A stretch of 64,000 bases of DNA from Haemonchus contortus. Lineage: Eukaryota; Nematoda; Chromadorea; Rhabditida; Trichostrongylidae. Location: positions 25,723,272-25,787,271 of the forward strand of contig LS997565.1 in assembly GCA_000469685.2 (NCBI GenBank). Reading direction: 5' to 3'. Within the stretch, counting starts at the first letter, position 1. Each line of letters starts with the position of its first letter. A program made the translations under genes and the position numbers. This document shows, in pieces, positions 24,330 through 45,039 of the stretch. The notes beneath the pieces were generated by a model. That model did no database searches. It saw only the letters and a program-made list of their open reading frames with translations, and was not told the origin of the DNA.

Positions 24330-24592
24330 TGTCTGTACATTCGTGCGATTCGAACTGCGCGCGGCAAATTGTGCAGCGAAATTCATGGCGATTTGGACAA
24401 CTGTGGCGCCTGTCATTGGGGCACAAAGATTAGTAGAGTAGATTAGTAGAATCAACTGATGCTACTCACTCATCTACTCTACTTCAACTTCGTGCCCTAA
24501 TTATAGGCGCCAGAGTAATTTCATCACCACGAATTTTGCCGCGCAGTTGGCCGCGCGCAATCGCAATCGATTCGCACGAATGTACCGTCCTT
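24330..24592. repeat. Long palindromic element, copy 2
   Basis: The left arm reads gtctgtacattcgtgcgatt then cgcgcggcaaattgtgcagc. The right arm reads gccgcgcagttggccgcgcg and ends cgattcgcacgaatgtacc. These are imperfect inverted complements of about 125 bases each, centred near 24460 with a short AT-rich middle containing gattagtagaatcaactgat. The transcript would fold into one long hairpin. Confidence 0.75.
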
Positions 24593-24766
24593 CTTTAGGA
24601 CCACATGAGCTGGGATGCGCTTCACTCCGCGCTTTCGTCGAGACTATGCCAGGCCGCAACCGTCGCACGCGGCGCGTCAGCTTGCGATTTTTGACAGGTG
24701 TCGCAGTTGTCACAGAGGTGAACGATTGGCGCTTGGTCCACGGCAGTTAGCCGGGGATGGAACATT

Positions 24767-24998
24767 CACCCAGAATTGGACGGTCGCGGCAAATGGCGCG
24801 GCGAGATTCGTGGCGTGTAGGACGACTTTGGCACTATCATTGGGGTGCAAACTTGAAGTAGAAGAGTACACTAGTATGGTTAGATGATCGTACTAATCGA
24901 CTCTACCTCGAATTTGGGCCTCAATGATGGGCGCTAAAGTCGTTCAAATCGTCACGAATTTCGCCGCGTGTTTTGCCGCGCTCATCCAGTTCTGGGTG
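24767..24998. repeat. Long palindromic element, copy 3
   Basis: The sequence opens cacccagaattggacg and closes ccagttctgggtg, with mirrored internal words (ggcggcgagattcgtggcg-like against cgtcacgaatttcgccgcg) around a centre near 24880 containing actagtatggttagatgatc. Arm length is about 110 bases. Together with copies 1 and 2 it defines a family of nonautonomous foldback elements. Confidence 0.75.
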
Positions 24999-25084
24999 AT
25001 GTGACCATATCCCAGTTAGCTTGAAGAGAAGATAACGCGGACGAAGAAATGCAAATCATTTGCTCGATTTCTCAATCAGCGTAG

Positions 25085-26400
25085 ATGGACAGAAAGAAAG
25101 ATGGCTTGAACGGTTTCGGAACATCCTTAACCAGCCTGAACCACCGAGGACGCTTCGAGGGGATGGAGCCAGCTAATGAGTTCGATATCGATGTTCGCAA
25201 TGGGAGAGCCTCTGGCATGGATGAGATCCCGGTGAAGCTACCTAAAAAGGGAACCGTGGTGCAATAGATAGCCAACTAAGAGAAAAACAGGCTAGCTTCA
25301 GAAAAGGAAGACCGTATTGTGAGCAACTATTCACTCTTCGTAACATTGTCGAGCAATGTATTGAGTTTGAGCATCCATTCTTCATCAAGTTCGTGGATTT
25401 TAGAAAGGCCTTCAATAGCGTACACCGTGAATCATTATGGGAAATACTCAGAATGCACGGCATACCGAGGCCTTTTATTCGCTCATCCAAGAATCTGTAC
25501 CGTATCTCTTCATGTTGTGTAAGGACGGATACAGGTAATGAATCATTCTTCATAATCGTTGCGGAAGTACGGCAAAGGTGCATCCTTTCGCCATTGCTGT
25601 TCAATATCTGCCTAGATTCTGTCATGAGGGAAACAACAGCAAACAACGGTAGGCGTACGCTGGTTTAATGATGCAAGGCTCACGGATCTGGATTTGCGGA
25701 TGGCATCGCAGCTGAAGACAAAGACGGATTGCAAAAGGTCACCGATACTCTTAATGAAGAAGCGAGCGTAAGTCGAAAACCATGCCAATCGGTCGAGCTT
25801 GCACGCAGGTGAACATCGATATGGAGGACACAACGTTGGAAAACGGCAAATTTACTTATCTAGGGAGTACGATATCCCATGGTGGCGATATCAAAACAGA
25901 CGTTTGCAGCGGGATTGCAATAGCTACAGATGTGTTCAGGAGACTCCAGCCAATATGGTCACTATCGTCCATATCTCGAAACATCCAGATCCGCCTGTGT
26001 TCTTCCTTTGTGATCCCTACCACAATTTATGCAAGCGAAACATCGAAATATATTGCGAGTTCAATCAAAAAGATAGATGCTTTCCACCAGAGCTGTTTGC
26101 GAAGGACCATGAAGATACGGTGCACGGATCACGTCATGAATGAAGAAGTTCTGCGTCGCTCCTGTATGAATAGCCTGCACGTGATTGTGGCACGGCGTAG
26201 GCTTCGGTTGGCTGTGTTAGACACCTAAAGGAGCCAAGGAGGAAGAGGCCGTTCTAGAAGCACGTAGAGAGGAACATCTGACAACGATCTCAAAGTCATA
26301 ATGTTTCCAGGGACAAAGGAGAAGGCATTGCATAGGACCGGCAACAGTGGAAAGACTTCATCGCCCGATATGCCCAACGGCACAGGAGGAACTAAGTAAG
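25085..26400 (+). pseudogene. RTE-type retrotransposon remnant, frameshifted
   Basis: Segments in changing plus-strand frames line up in polymerase order. First comes VRNGRASGMDEIPVKL (25190-25240), then the palm block KFVDFRKAFNSVHRESLWEI (25386-25445) and VAEVRQRCILSPLLFN (25560-25606). The YLGSTISHGG thumb motif follows (about 25857-25890), with a C-terminal piece RQQWKDFIARYAQRHRR near 26345-26390. The catalytic YADD box falls in the damaged stretch 25670-25760 (gcaaacaacg...ggatttgcggatggcatc), where only FADG-like residues remain. Multiple stops and shifts make it nonfunctional. It lies about 170 bases left of the Penelope-like copy at 26570. Confidence 0.85.
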
Positions 26401-26569
26401 TCTAAGTCATCTGGAAATCACAATGGGCTGCGCCGCGCGCGAAGTGGGTAGGGTGAACTAGTTTCAACGGACGCGCGGAACGGACATTGCCCGTTGAGCT
26501 GCGCTTGTTCAGGCGTGCAAGTCAAAAAGTGATCCGTTATGTTTAGTGAGATAGCTTCAGTACCAATAG

Positions 26570-28505
26570 ATGTTTTTACACTGTTTTGCCGTATAGGCTT
26601 GTAATGTTGAAACCGCCTTATTAGGTCAAGGTTTCGAACAACTCGTCGTCTTCAGGGACCTGAAAGTAGTTCGGAGCTCCGGACCTGTGACTCACAAGAC
26701 CATGGGCCCAAACGCGCTAGACCAGTTGCAACAACTCCCAGAAACTTGAACGCCGAAAGATCCCAGCGAAGAAACCAACCTTTCGCGGTGTTACCAGCGT
26801 TGCCGTCCCACTCGATTCCGTGAGCAATAAGGGACTAATGAGACACCATCGACGGTCGTGAAATAAGAATTACGCGGGATCTCCAAGCCCGCAAAAGGGA
26901 ATGAATGGCGTAAATTCACTCGTTGTAGCAATGCCCTCATTTCGGTTGTTCAGCTTAGAAATTCTCTCGCGGATCTGCAACGCTTCCAGTATCTTTCTGG
27001 CACCGATCTCATTATCGTAGGCTAGGATTTTGCTTTTAATATCAAAATCATCGCCCTAATGTTTTTCTAGTCCAAGCCCCCTCCCCCCCCCCCCCCCCCC
27101 CTCCCCCCAAGCGGCGTGAGTAGGCTTCTACGCCTTTTACCTGCTAGATGTTCTATGACGCGTATGCTCAGCGTCCTTCCCATCTCACCAATGTATATCT
27201 CGTCACAGGCTGAACACTGAAGTTGTACACTGTTCCTCGCTGTGTGTAATCTCCATCTCTTCCGAACGGACAAATGACGCAGTCACCCGTCGTGCACCTA
27301 CGAACGTAAAGCCTTTTGCGGATAAGATGACGTTCGATATCGTCCACTAGTAGGTTTATCAAGACAACTTCATTCGCCAAATCTTCGTGCAATGCATTGT
27401 CGGACTTCTGCGCTTTTTGTTTTTTCTCACTTTTTGTGATATAAATGGAAGCAGGAGATGCGCCATGTTCTCACGGTTCCTCAGCGAATACGCTTTGAGC
27501 CTGATTTCTGCGTTGTGTCCCGTAGCCATTCAAGCTTGAGATCTCAGCTGCTAGTTTACGCGACTCCTCGCATTCCACTTCGCCTGTTCACACTCGTGTA
27601 ACTGTTCTGTACATGTTGCGAACTACTGCACGTTTCACAGCTTCAGGGTGTGCAGACTTTGCGTGGAGTAAAATGTTCTTAGAGCTGTTCTTCCGATACC
27701 ACTTCACATTGTACCTTCCGCTTGAGATGTTTATCTGCGTGTTGAGATAAGGAAGCCAGCATCGTGCGCAACCTCTCTCGTGAACTTGATATACTGGTCT
27801 TTCTACTCTGCTCATAAGACAGATAGCTAAAACCGGTGCTAGCCGCTAACTCATAGCAAGCCCTCGGTTTTGCGAGAAGTGCTACCGCTTTACTTGTAAA
27901 TGTCACAATTAAGGCATTCCTTGATCAGAGTCATGAGTGAACCTTGCTCAATCCGATGTTACAATTTCTGTTTCATGCTCGTCCAGCATTTTGGAAACCG
28001 CTTGGAGAGCTTCGCTGTTGTTAACGTTCGTATAAAGCGCGGTTACACCGAACTACTCTACTACGCAGTTTTCTCGAAGCCTACATGAGAGCAGGCGATC
28101 AAGAAATTCGTTGCTGTTTGATGGATGTGAGGACTTCTATCGAAGTAGATTACCAACAATTTTATTGAGAACCAGGAAATACTGTCCGTTGGTCCTCCTA
28201 CACAGCTGATGACGGGTCTTATTTTATAATCGCTAGCATTAGTGAGTTTTCGTTTCCGTTGGACAATTTATGAGTCTTGATCAACCTATAAAAAACCGGG
28301 CACAAGCGTGTATCCAACATCAGTCCTTCGATCAACCTCCTTACCTCGAATATTCGCGAATCCGATATGGTTCTGCGTGGGAACACAGCAACACCACACT
28401 GGGAATCAAAAGGCCCGCGAATATAGTGGCTCTGCATAGTATCTCGCAACTGATCTCTCACAGAACGAATAGCCAGTCCTATCCTAGACGTCGACGCACT
28501 CATCC
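26570..28505 (-). pseudogene. Penelope-like element, copy 1 (degraded, internally deleted)
   Basis: On the minus strand, 28503-28219 encodes LCPVFYRLIKTHKLS, the 'YxLxKTHK' motif that opens Penelope-type reverse transcriptases. The polymerase core is mostly missing. Next, 27815-27588 encodes VKWYRKNSSKNILLHAKSAH, the thumb region. Then 27400-27100 encodes a linker with paired cysteines (CTTGDCVICPFG) followed by QLQCSACDEIYIGEMGRTLS and a downstream RVIEH, which is the GIY-YIG-type endonuclease typical of these elements. A frame change and a long C tract interrupt the end. The block at 26572-26900 is repeated at the far end of copy 2. Confidence 0.85.
27083..27108 (+). repeat. Poly-C tract
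   Basis: About 26 bases are nearly all C, with a T at either side. It interrupts the 3' end of the Penelope-like endonuclease frame, where it encodes a spurious run of glycines on the minus strand. Its length is likely unstable and prone to sequencing error. Confidence 0.9.
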
Positions 28506-28850
28506 CGCTGACATTACTTTAGCTTACCTCACTTCTACTTACTATTTTTTTTTGTTGTAATATTATGTAATGAACTTGTCAACCTCAATGTTTTCAGCAT
28601 AACCTCATATGCCTTTGTTTATGTGTATTTTTGCCTCAGTTATCTGATAGCTCTCACTTCTATCTCTACCTTCAACCATATCATCATACATAATTTCTCT
28701 GGATGACATATTTTGTGGCTGTGTCCCACAGTCACAAAATATGTCATCCTTTTGTGGCTAGTTTTGGCATTGTTGACGTATACATTTTGTATTGATGGTT
28801 TAATTACCCAAGTTTGAGGTTGCTGAACGGCATTCTGAGCTTGATGGTGC
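28506..28850 (-). repeat. Direct repeat A of Penelope-like flank, possible retained intron
   Basis: This stretch matches 30266-30575 in order and orientation; shared words include acttctacttactatttt, aacctcatatgcctttgttt and ttgttgacgtatacattttg. In both places it lies directly 5' (minus sense) of the same coding segment starting MSASTSRIG. At the junction the second copy reads taatggcag then cgggatgagtgcg, which looks like a splice acceptor. It may be an intron carried by the element or a fragment of its pseudo-LTR. A 49-nt hairpin (28701-28749) lies inside. Confidence 0.65.
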
Positions 28851-28853
28851 AGA

Positions 28854-29900
28854 GTGCTGATATCTTCAGAAGAAGAGAACAAAAAAGGAACAAATGAAGA
28901 TGGAGAGTTACATCCTAATGGAACTCGTCATCGTATCATATCATCAGAGGAGCAGCTCAGAGTTCAACTTGATGAGGTTGAACAACTGTCTAAACTTGTT
29001 ACAAGCGAACCTCTGCGTGCTGACGAGGCCCGAATCGTCTTGAAAGAGAAAGCAGCTCAGCTAGAATCGCTAATGAGAGAAATCGAACAGAAGGGTGGTT
29101 TAAGTGCCGACTGGAAGATGAAGAGGAGAAAGTAAGCAGAATAGAGAAAACAATGAGGACGCAGTGTGCTGACTCGGAGAATCACTGCAGACAGCTGGAA
29201 ATAGAAGAATTGGTTCAGGAGCAGGAAAAGTTGCATTCTGCTTTGATCGAAGAACGTGCATTAGTGGAGAGTTCGACAACTCTTCCTCGGCAACTACAGC
29301 ACCCAACTCGCAGGTATTCGGCAAACCATGGAAGATGAAAACCGCACACTATACTATGACGACTTTCGCAGAAGCCAAGAGGCTGGAATTGCCGAGGGAA
29401 CAACGTTCGAAGGAGAGGTTTTGGCAACTTCGAACGCAATCTACCATAAGTTGCTAACAAAGGAACATATACGCGAGGACGTAATGTCAGACAGCTTGCA
29501 GAAACATCCCCAGAAACAGCGGAAAAAATGAAGGACACAGACGCATTAGTGGTAGAAGAACACTGACGGGAACATCTAAGAAGCCGAAAAAATAACAATA
29601 CACAAAAAAGTGGAGTTCATGGAACTTATAAACGTTGTTGACAAAGAATTAGAAACAAGACAGCCTAATCAGCAGTAGACGGAGGCTTGGTTGTCCTGGA
29701 TGAGGTGGAAAGTGATGAGACTCCAGAAAATGCAGACATTGAAACCTCACGAAACGCCTCTCACAGGCGCTTAGACATCTTACGCTCTCGACAGCCTACA
29801 ACATGCAAGGACTTTCAGGCGGACAAAGACGCTGTGGCGAACAGAGTCACCCCACCGCCTCGTGCGAGGATCCCGAACGTGCAGAGCAAATTGTGAAGGA
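28854..29900 (+). pseudogene. Coiled-coil protein fragment, frameshifted
   Basis: The frame from 28854 encodes a heptad-rich, charged protein (EEQLRVQLDEVEQLSKLV, then EKAAQLESLMREIEQK). At about 29098 the reading moves to another frame with no loss of character (CRLEDEEEKVSRIEKTMR, then QLEIEELVQEQEKLHSALIE) and fades after about 29280. Later frames (29328-29531, 29687-29896) are also acidic and charged. Continuity across frames without introns suggests a decayed retrocopy or captured exon of a long coiled-coil protein. The parent family is not identifiable. It sits between the two Penelope-like copies. Confidence 0.5.
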
Positions 29901-30079
29901 TATCGGGGAGCTAGCAAACCCACGACCTCGAGGATTTAGAAACAGGAAGGTGATCGGGTCATCACAAGCGACTATCTTGTCAGTAACTCCATATAGTTGA
30001 CTGTTTATAGTCGGTTACACACACTAGATCTTTACGTTCCCTCTGACTTATCATGTTAATCACGTATCTTTCCATGATC

Positions 30080-32300
30080 TCAATTGTCACAATCACTTCC
30101 TTCCCCTTTGCTAGGCCGGAGGAGTATCGCTAATACTCGCGATTCCGATATGGTTCTGCGTGCGAACACAACAGCACGACACTGGGATTGAAAGACCCGC
30201 GAACATAGTGGCTCTACAGAGTACTTCGCAACTCGGTTCCAACGGAACGAATAGCCTATCCTAGACGTCGACGCACTCATCCCGCTGCCATTACTTTAAC
30301 TTACCTCACTTCTACTTACTATTTTCTTTTGTAGTAATATTATGTGATGAACTTGTTAACCCCAATATTTTCAGCATAACCTCATATGCCTTTGTTTATT
30401 TGTATTCTTTGCCTCTGGTATCTGGTAGCATTCTCACTTCTATCTCAACATTCAACCTTATCATCATACATAAATTCTCTGGATAACATTTTCTGGCAGT
30501 CTCACATAGTTCTGGCATTGTTGACGTATACATTTTGTTTTGATGGCTTAGTTACCCAAGTATGAGGGATATAAAGAAATTCTGTACTCGTGGTCGAAGT
30601 GGAACTTGGTCGAAGAAATTCATAGACAACCGCGTGGCAGCAAGATAAGGGCGAATTGTGGCTATTCTAATGATATTCTATCGAATTCGTGCAATTAGGA
30701 CAACCCAATTTCTATACTCCTGTCCAATTTTGTTCTCGTTCCCACTGGTACCCACAAAGCGTTCAGCTTGTGATATTGGGTGTGGAAGTCTTTTCCGTGG
30801 AGTGAATGTATACGGAATATCACATAGGTTAAGTTTTGTGATTTCCCGATCTAGTGAGCTTGGTAAAATCACGAATTCTCCTCCATTGCCACTCACGGAA
30901 ACACAAATTTCACCATCTGCTACGCGTTTCCCTATCTCTCGCAATCCTTCCCATTGTGCATTTGTACAAGTACTCGAAATTCCGTCTCTTGTATGGGAGA
31001 GGGTTCCGGTCCTCTTGCTCGTTGCGCATTGCACTCGTTCTAAGCTGATCTCTCAATCGATGAAGCCCTGTTACCGCCTGGCGATATGTGGAAGGTCCAC
31101 TCCCTTGGGCAATTGAGAATGATGGCCCAAAACTTAGGAAATCCACAGCTTTCCCTGATATCGATGCACTGCCAATAACAGTAACTCTTGCCTGATTTTG
31201 CTACTTGTTCACTCCTTGAGTGGTCATTGCTCCTTTTTGGTGATTCATAGAAGAGCTGGTCCTACTGCTGGAACCATTTTCGTGTTGCTCGCTCCTCAGG
31301 GTGTCGTACTTAGCACATAGTGTTGTTTTTGCCCTAGATCGAATATACATAGTCACAGATTCTCCTTCGAACCACGTTCGATCGCCTTTCAACAACGATC
31401 TGACAATAGCCGTCTACATGATTCCTCCTTCGCATTACATTTCAGTAAAGTAGAATACAATGTGTAGTGCTGCTTAAAAGCTACTCCTAGGATACCACGG
31501 TAGATGTCAACGATTCTAGGGTGATCTTCACCGAGATTACATATTGATCTATCCTCGTATTCTTGATGAATCTTGGGAAGACGGCGGTCGACTTGCATTG
31601 CTGCAGGAACTGTAGCGATAGACGGGTAATTACAAACTTCTGTCGAAGCGCGAGAGTCATACGAACTAAACCGAACACATGCCGGCATGTCACATAGTGT
31701 TTTTACTCTGTTTTGCTGTACAGGTTTGTTATGATGGAACCGCTTCATTAGGTCGACGTTTCGAACAACTCGTCGTCTTCAAGGATCTGAAAGTAGTTCG
31801 GAGCTCCTGACTTGTGACTTATCCGACGAAGCGCCCAAACGTGCTCGGGCAGTTGCAACAACTCCCAGAAACTTGAACGCCGAAAGATCCCAGCGAAGAA
31901 ACCAACTTTTGCGGTTTTACTAGCGTTGCCGTCCCACTCGAAACAACCGAAGTGAGTGCATCGCCACAACGAGTGAACTTCTGCCATTCATTCCCTTTTG
32001 TGAGCTTTGAGATCCCCGCGTAATTCTTATCTCACGACCGTCGATGGTGTCTCGTTAGTCCCTTATTGCTCACGGAATCGAGTTGGACGGCAACGCTGGT
32101 GAAACCGCAGAAGGTTGGTTTCTTCGCTGAGATCTTTCGGCCTTCAAGTTTCAGGGAGTTGTTGCAACTGATCTAGCGCATTTAGGCCCGTGGTCGGGTG
32201 AGTCACAGATCCGTAGCTCCGAGCTACTTTCAGGTCCTTGAAGACGACGAGTTGTTCGAAACCAAATAAGCGTTCTCATCATAACAAACCTGTACGGCAA
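30080..32300 (-). pseudogene. Penelope-like element, copy 2 (5' part)
   Basis: On the minus strand, 31034-30700 encodes GLREIGKRVADGEICVSVSG followed by EFVILPSSLDREITKLNL, the N-terminal region of Penelope-type polymerases. The noncoding repeat (30575-30266) comes next. Then 30280-30120 encodes MSASTSRIG and VVFARRTISESRV, homologous to copy 1 at 28503-28300. The rest of the polymerase and the endonuclease are absent. The block 31698-31987 repeats the far end of copy 1 (26572-26900), and an inverted version of it occupies 32025-32290. Partial tandem copies giving pseudo-LTRs, with an inverted fragment outside, are known for Penelope elements. Confidence 0.75.
31698..32295. repeat. Inverted repeat, arms of about 240 bases
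   Basis: The left arm (31698-31935) contains gaacaactcgtcgtcttcaa and ccgaaagatcccagcgaaga. The right arm (32050-32295) contains their complements, tcttcgctgagatctttcgg and ttgaagacgacgagttgttc. The spacer is about 100 bases. The left arm is in the same orientation as 26572-26830, so the whole is a head-to-head pair of Penelope-like termini. Confidence 0.8.
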
Positions 32301-34120
32301 AACATCTACAGTATAAAAATATTATGAGACATGCCCAGGTTTGGAGAAGACCGAACATGGAAACCAAAAGTATCAATAGATTTCCTTGTAATATGTTCAG
32401 TATCAATAGATTTCCTCGTAACATGTTCCTCACCCATGCTTGAATGCGCGTGAAATTTCACAATCCTCACCGCGCCTACGAGACTTTCTGCGGATGCACA
32501 CAAACTGAAATACGACTCGACAAAATAGCGCTTAATGTATAGAGAGGTCTTTCTTGAGTCCTAAGAATTCCTTTTATGATAATTTATCGCGTTCTATGAC
32601 CTTTTGATGCTTTAACTAATACCTCTCCTTCTGCCATTTTTTATAACTGATGCTATCAATCAATTCTTACAAATAATGTGACTGCCGCATGGCAGAAGTG
32701 GCAAAGGTGCAGAACAGATGGGTAGGCGAGGCACTTCATACGAACTATATGTTCTGTCCAGGGTTGGTACTGTCGCACTTATTCGAGGACTTCGGTTCTG
32801 TAATGTTGTACCCAACCCAAAAAAGCGAAGTTGATAGATAGCATTGACGCTACCTACGAGAAGTGCGAAGAAGGTAGCGTCATTGAAGATGAAGAGTTCG
32901 ATCTGTTGTGGGAACTTAACGATTGAAAAACACCAGGCTCGCCCAGCGACCCTTTCGTATTTGGTTGCATGGAAGTTCGAAAAGAAAACAGGTATTGTTT
33001 TGATTTTCCGAAATAGTTCTCCATAGAGTGACTCAACCATAATCCAGGCGGAAATCGCCATCATGTCTCACAGGAAGCCGTTCGCTATCGTTTGTGAACT
33101 CCTCTTTTCGCTTCGCACGAAGCGATCACCACCTTTTAGAATTAAGGCAAATTGAGAGGGAAGGCGAGGTTTAGCAGTACATAGAAGCGTTTCGTTTCCA
33201 GCATGGGCATTTATGGGCATCTTGGAATAGTGAGATTAGCGAGAGTCTTGTGGCGGCTGGGCCGTTAGAAGGAAGAATCTCAAAGGTTGTCCTGGGATGA
33301 CGTTGCACGACTGTGATATGCGTCAAATGGCTTCGAGGATTGACGAAGAGAGGTCGCTAACAGCAGATTTTGAAGCTGGACACCGATGGATTCAATATTT
33401 CAAAAGAAGACGCGTACTGGTTCAGAGACGTATCACCAGTTCTGCTCTAGAAAAAGGGTCATAGACAGAAAGTGCATTTGTATGGAAATACGAAACTTTG
33501 TGGGTAAGTGCGGAAAGGTAGGAGTAAGACTATCGACACATTTCTCGGGAGTTGTCTCCGATTCGTTGTACATTGTTGCTTCAACGCAGCCGGTTTCTAG
33601 AAATGGAATTATGGCCAAAGCAGTGTGCATTGCGACAAAAGTGGGTTTCTAAAGGAAATGCACTCTCAGAGATCGTTAGCAGCAAAAGGCTCAAAGGAGT
33701 AGGAAGGGTCGTGCAGCCTTTTTCTGTCATGGTCGACTCGTTCATAGTCATGCCTGCTTTTCGTTTATGGCCACCTAGATGAGAAGGTCTTGATGGTGAT
33801 CCAGGTTTACTTTAGAAATACATTGCACCACATTAAGTTTCCCAATCTAACTCTGTTTGGAAGCTACTGGCAAGTAGGAGATCCTTTCTTGCGCGACATT
33901 TGAAGGGCTGGGCTAGTAAAACGCATATGATGAGCAAGCAATTGATGCTAGAGTAGGTATCGTGCGTAGCGATTACGGATTCGCCAACACCAACTTTGGT
34001 TGTATGTCTAACAATAAGGCGAGATAGTAATCTTTATCAACAAAATATTCACTGGTTGTGGCTCATATTTGCATAATGCAGAGAAACAACGCAATGTTTT
34101 GTTTGCACAAAAATTCTCTT
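32300..34120. other. Intergenic, nothing firm
   Basis: It holds a 134-codon minus-strand frame (32660-33064) and shorter frames without domain likeness. A short tandem duplication (tatcaatagatttcct...gtaa) occurs at 32370-32425. Sequence just before the ZNF330 start should contain that gene's promoter and outron. Confidence 0.4.
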
Positions 34121-34128
34121 CTTTTCAG
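34114..34128 (+). promoter_or_regulatory. Candidate spliced-leader trans-splice acceptor
   Basis: The stretch ttctcttcttttcag ends 15 bases before the ZNF330 ATG at 34144, with no other in-frame start between. A strong polypyrimidine TTTTCAG this close to the initiator is the usual place for spliced-leader addition in nematodes. No upstream coding exon in a compatible phase was seen, which favours trans- over cis-splicing. Confidence 0.6.
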
Positions 34129-34143
34129 TTTTGTGTGTGACCC

Positions 34144-44809
<10,666 letters not shown>

Positions 44810-45029
44810 CTTAACGACGCTGTATCGATGACAAAGCTTCTTTCTGGCAGGGAAGCTGCCGTCATTCATCAGCGAGAACTGAAAATCATCTGTATTTCCT
44901 TCCATTTCCTGTGATGGTCAAATGCCTCGATAGCTTTTTTATTCAGTGTTATCAGCAATGAAAGAAAATTGTTCTTTGTTTTGCAAACATTCTTCATTGA
45001 GGTACACATATATTTAAATATACATATCT

Positions 45030-45035
45030 AATAAA
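45030..45035 (+). terminator. Polyadenylation signal of ZNF330
   Basis: AATAAA lies about 220 bases after the TAA stop, in an AT-rich stretch. It is the first canonical signal downstream on the plus strand that was noticed. Confidence 0.55.
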
Positions 45036-45039
45036 ATTA

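Noticed and set aside
27067..27110. Glycine-rich or collagen-like C-terminus on the minus strand.
   Set aside because: It is the translation of a poly-C tract interrupting the Penelope-like endonuclease.
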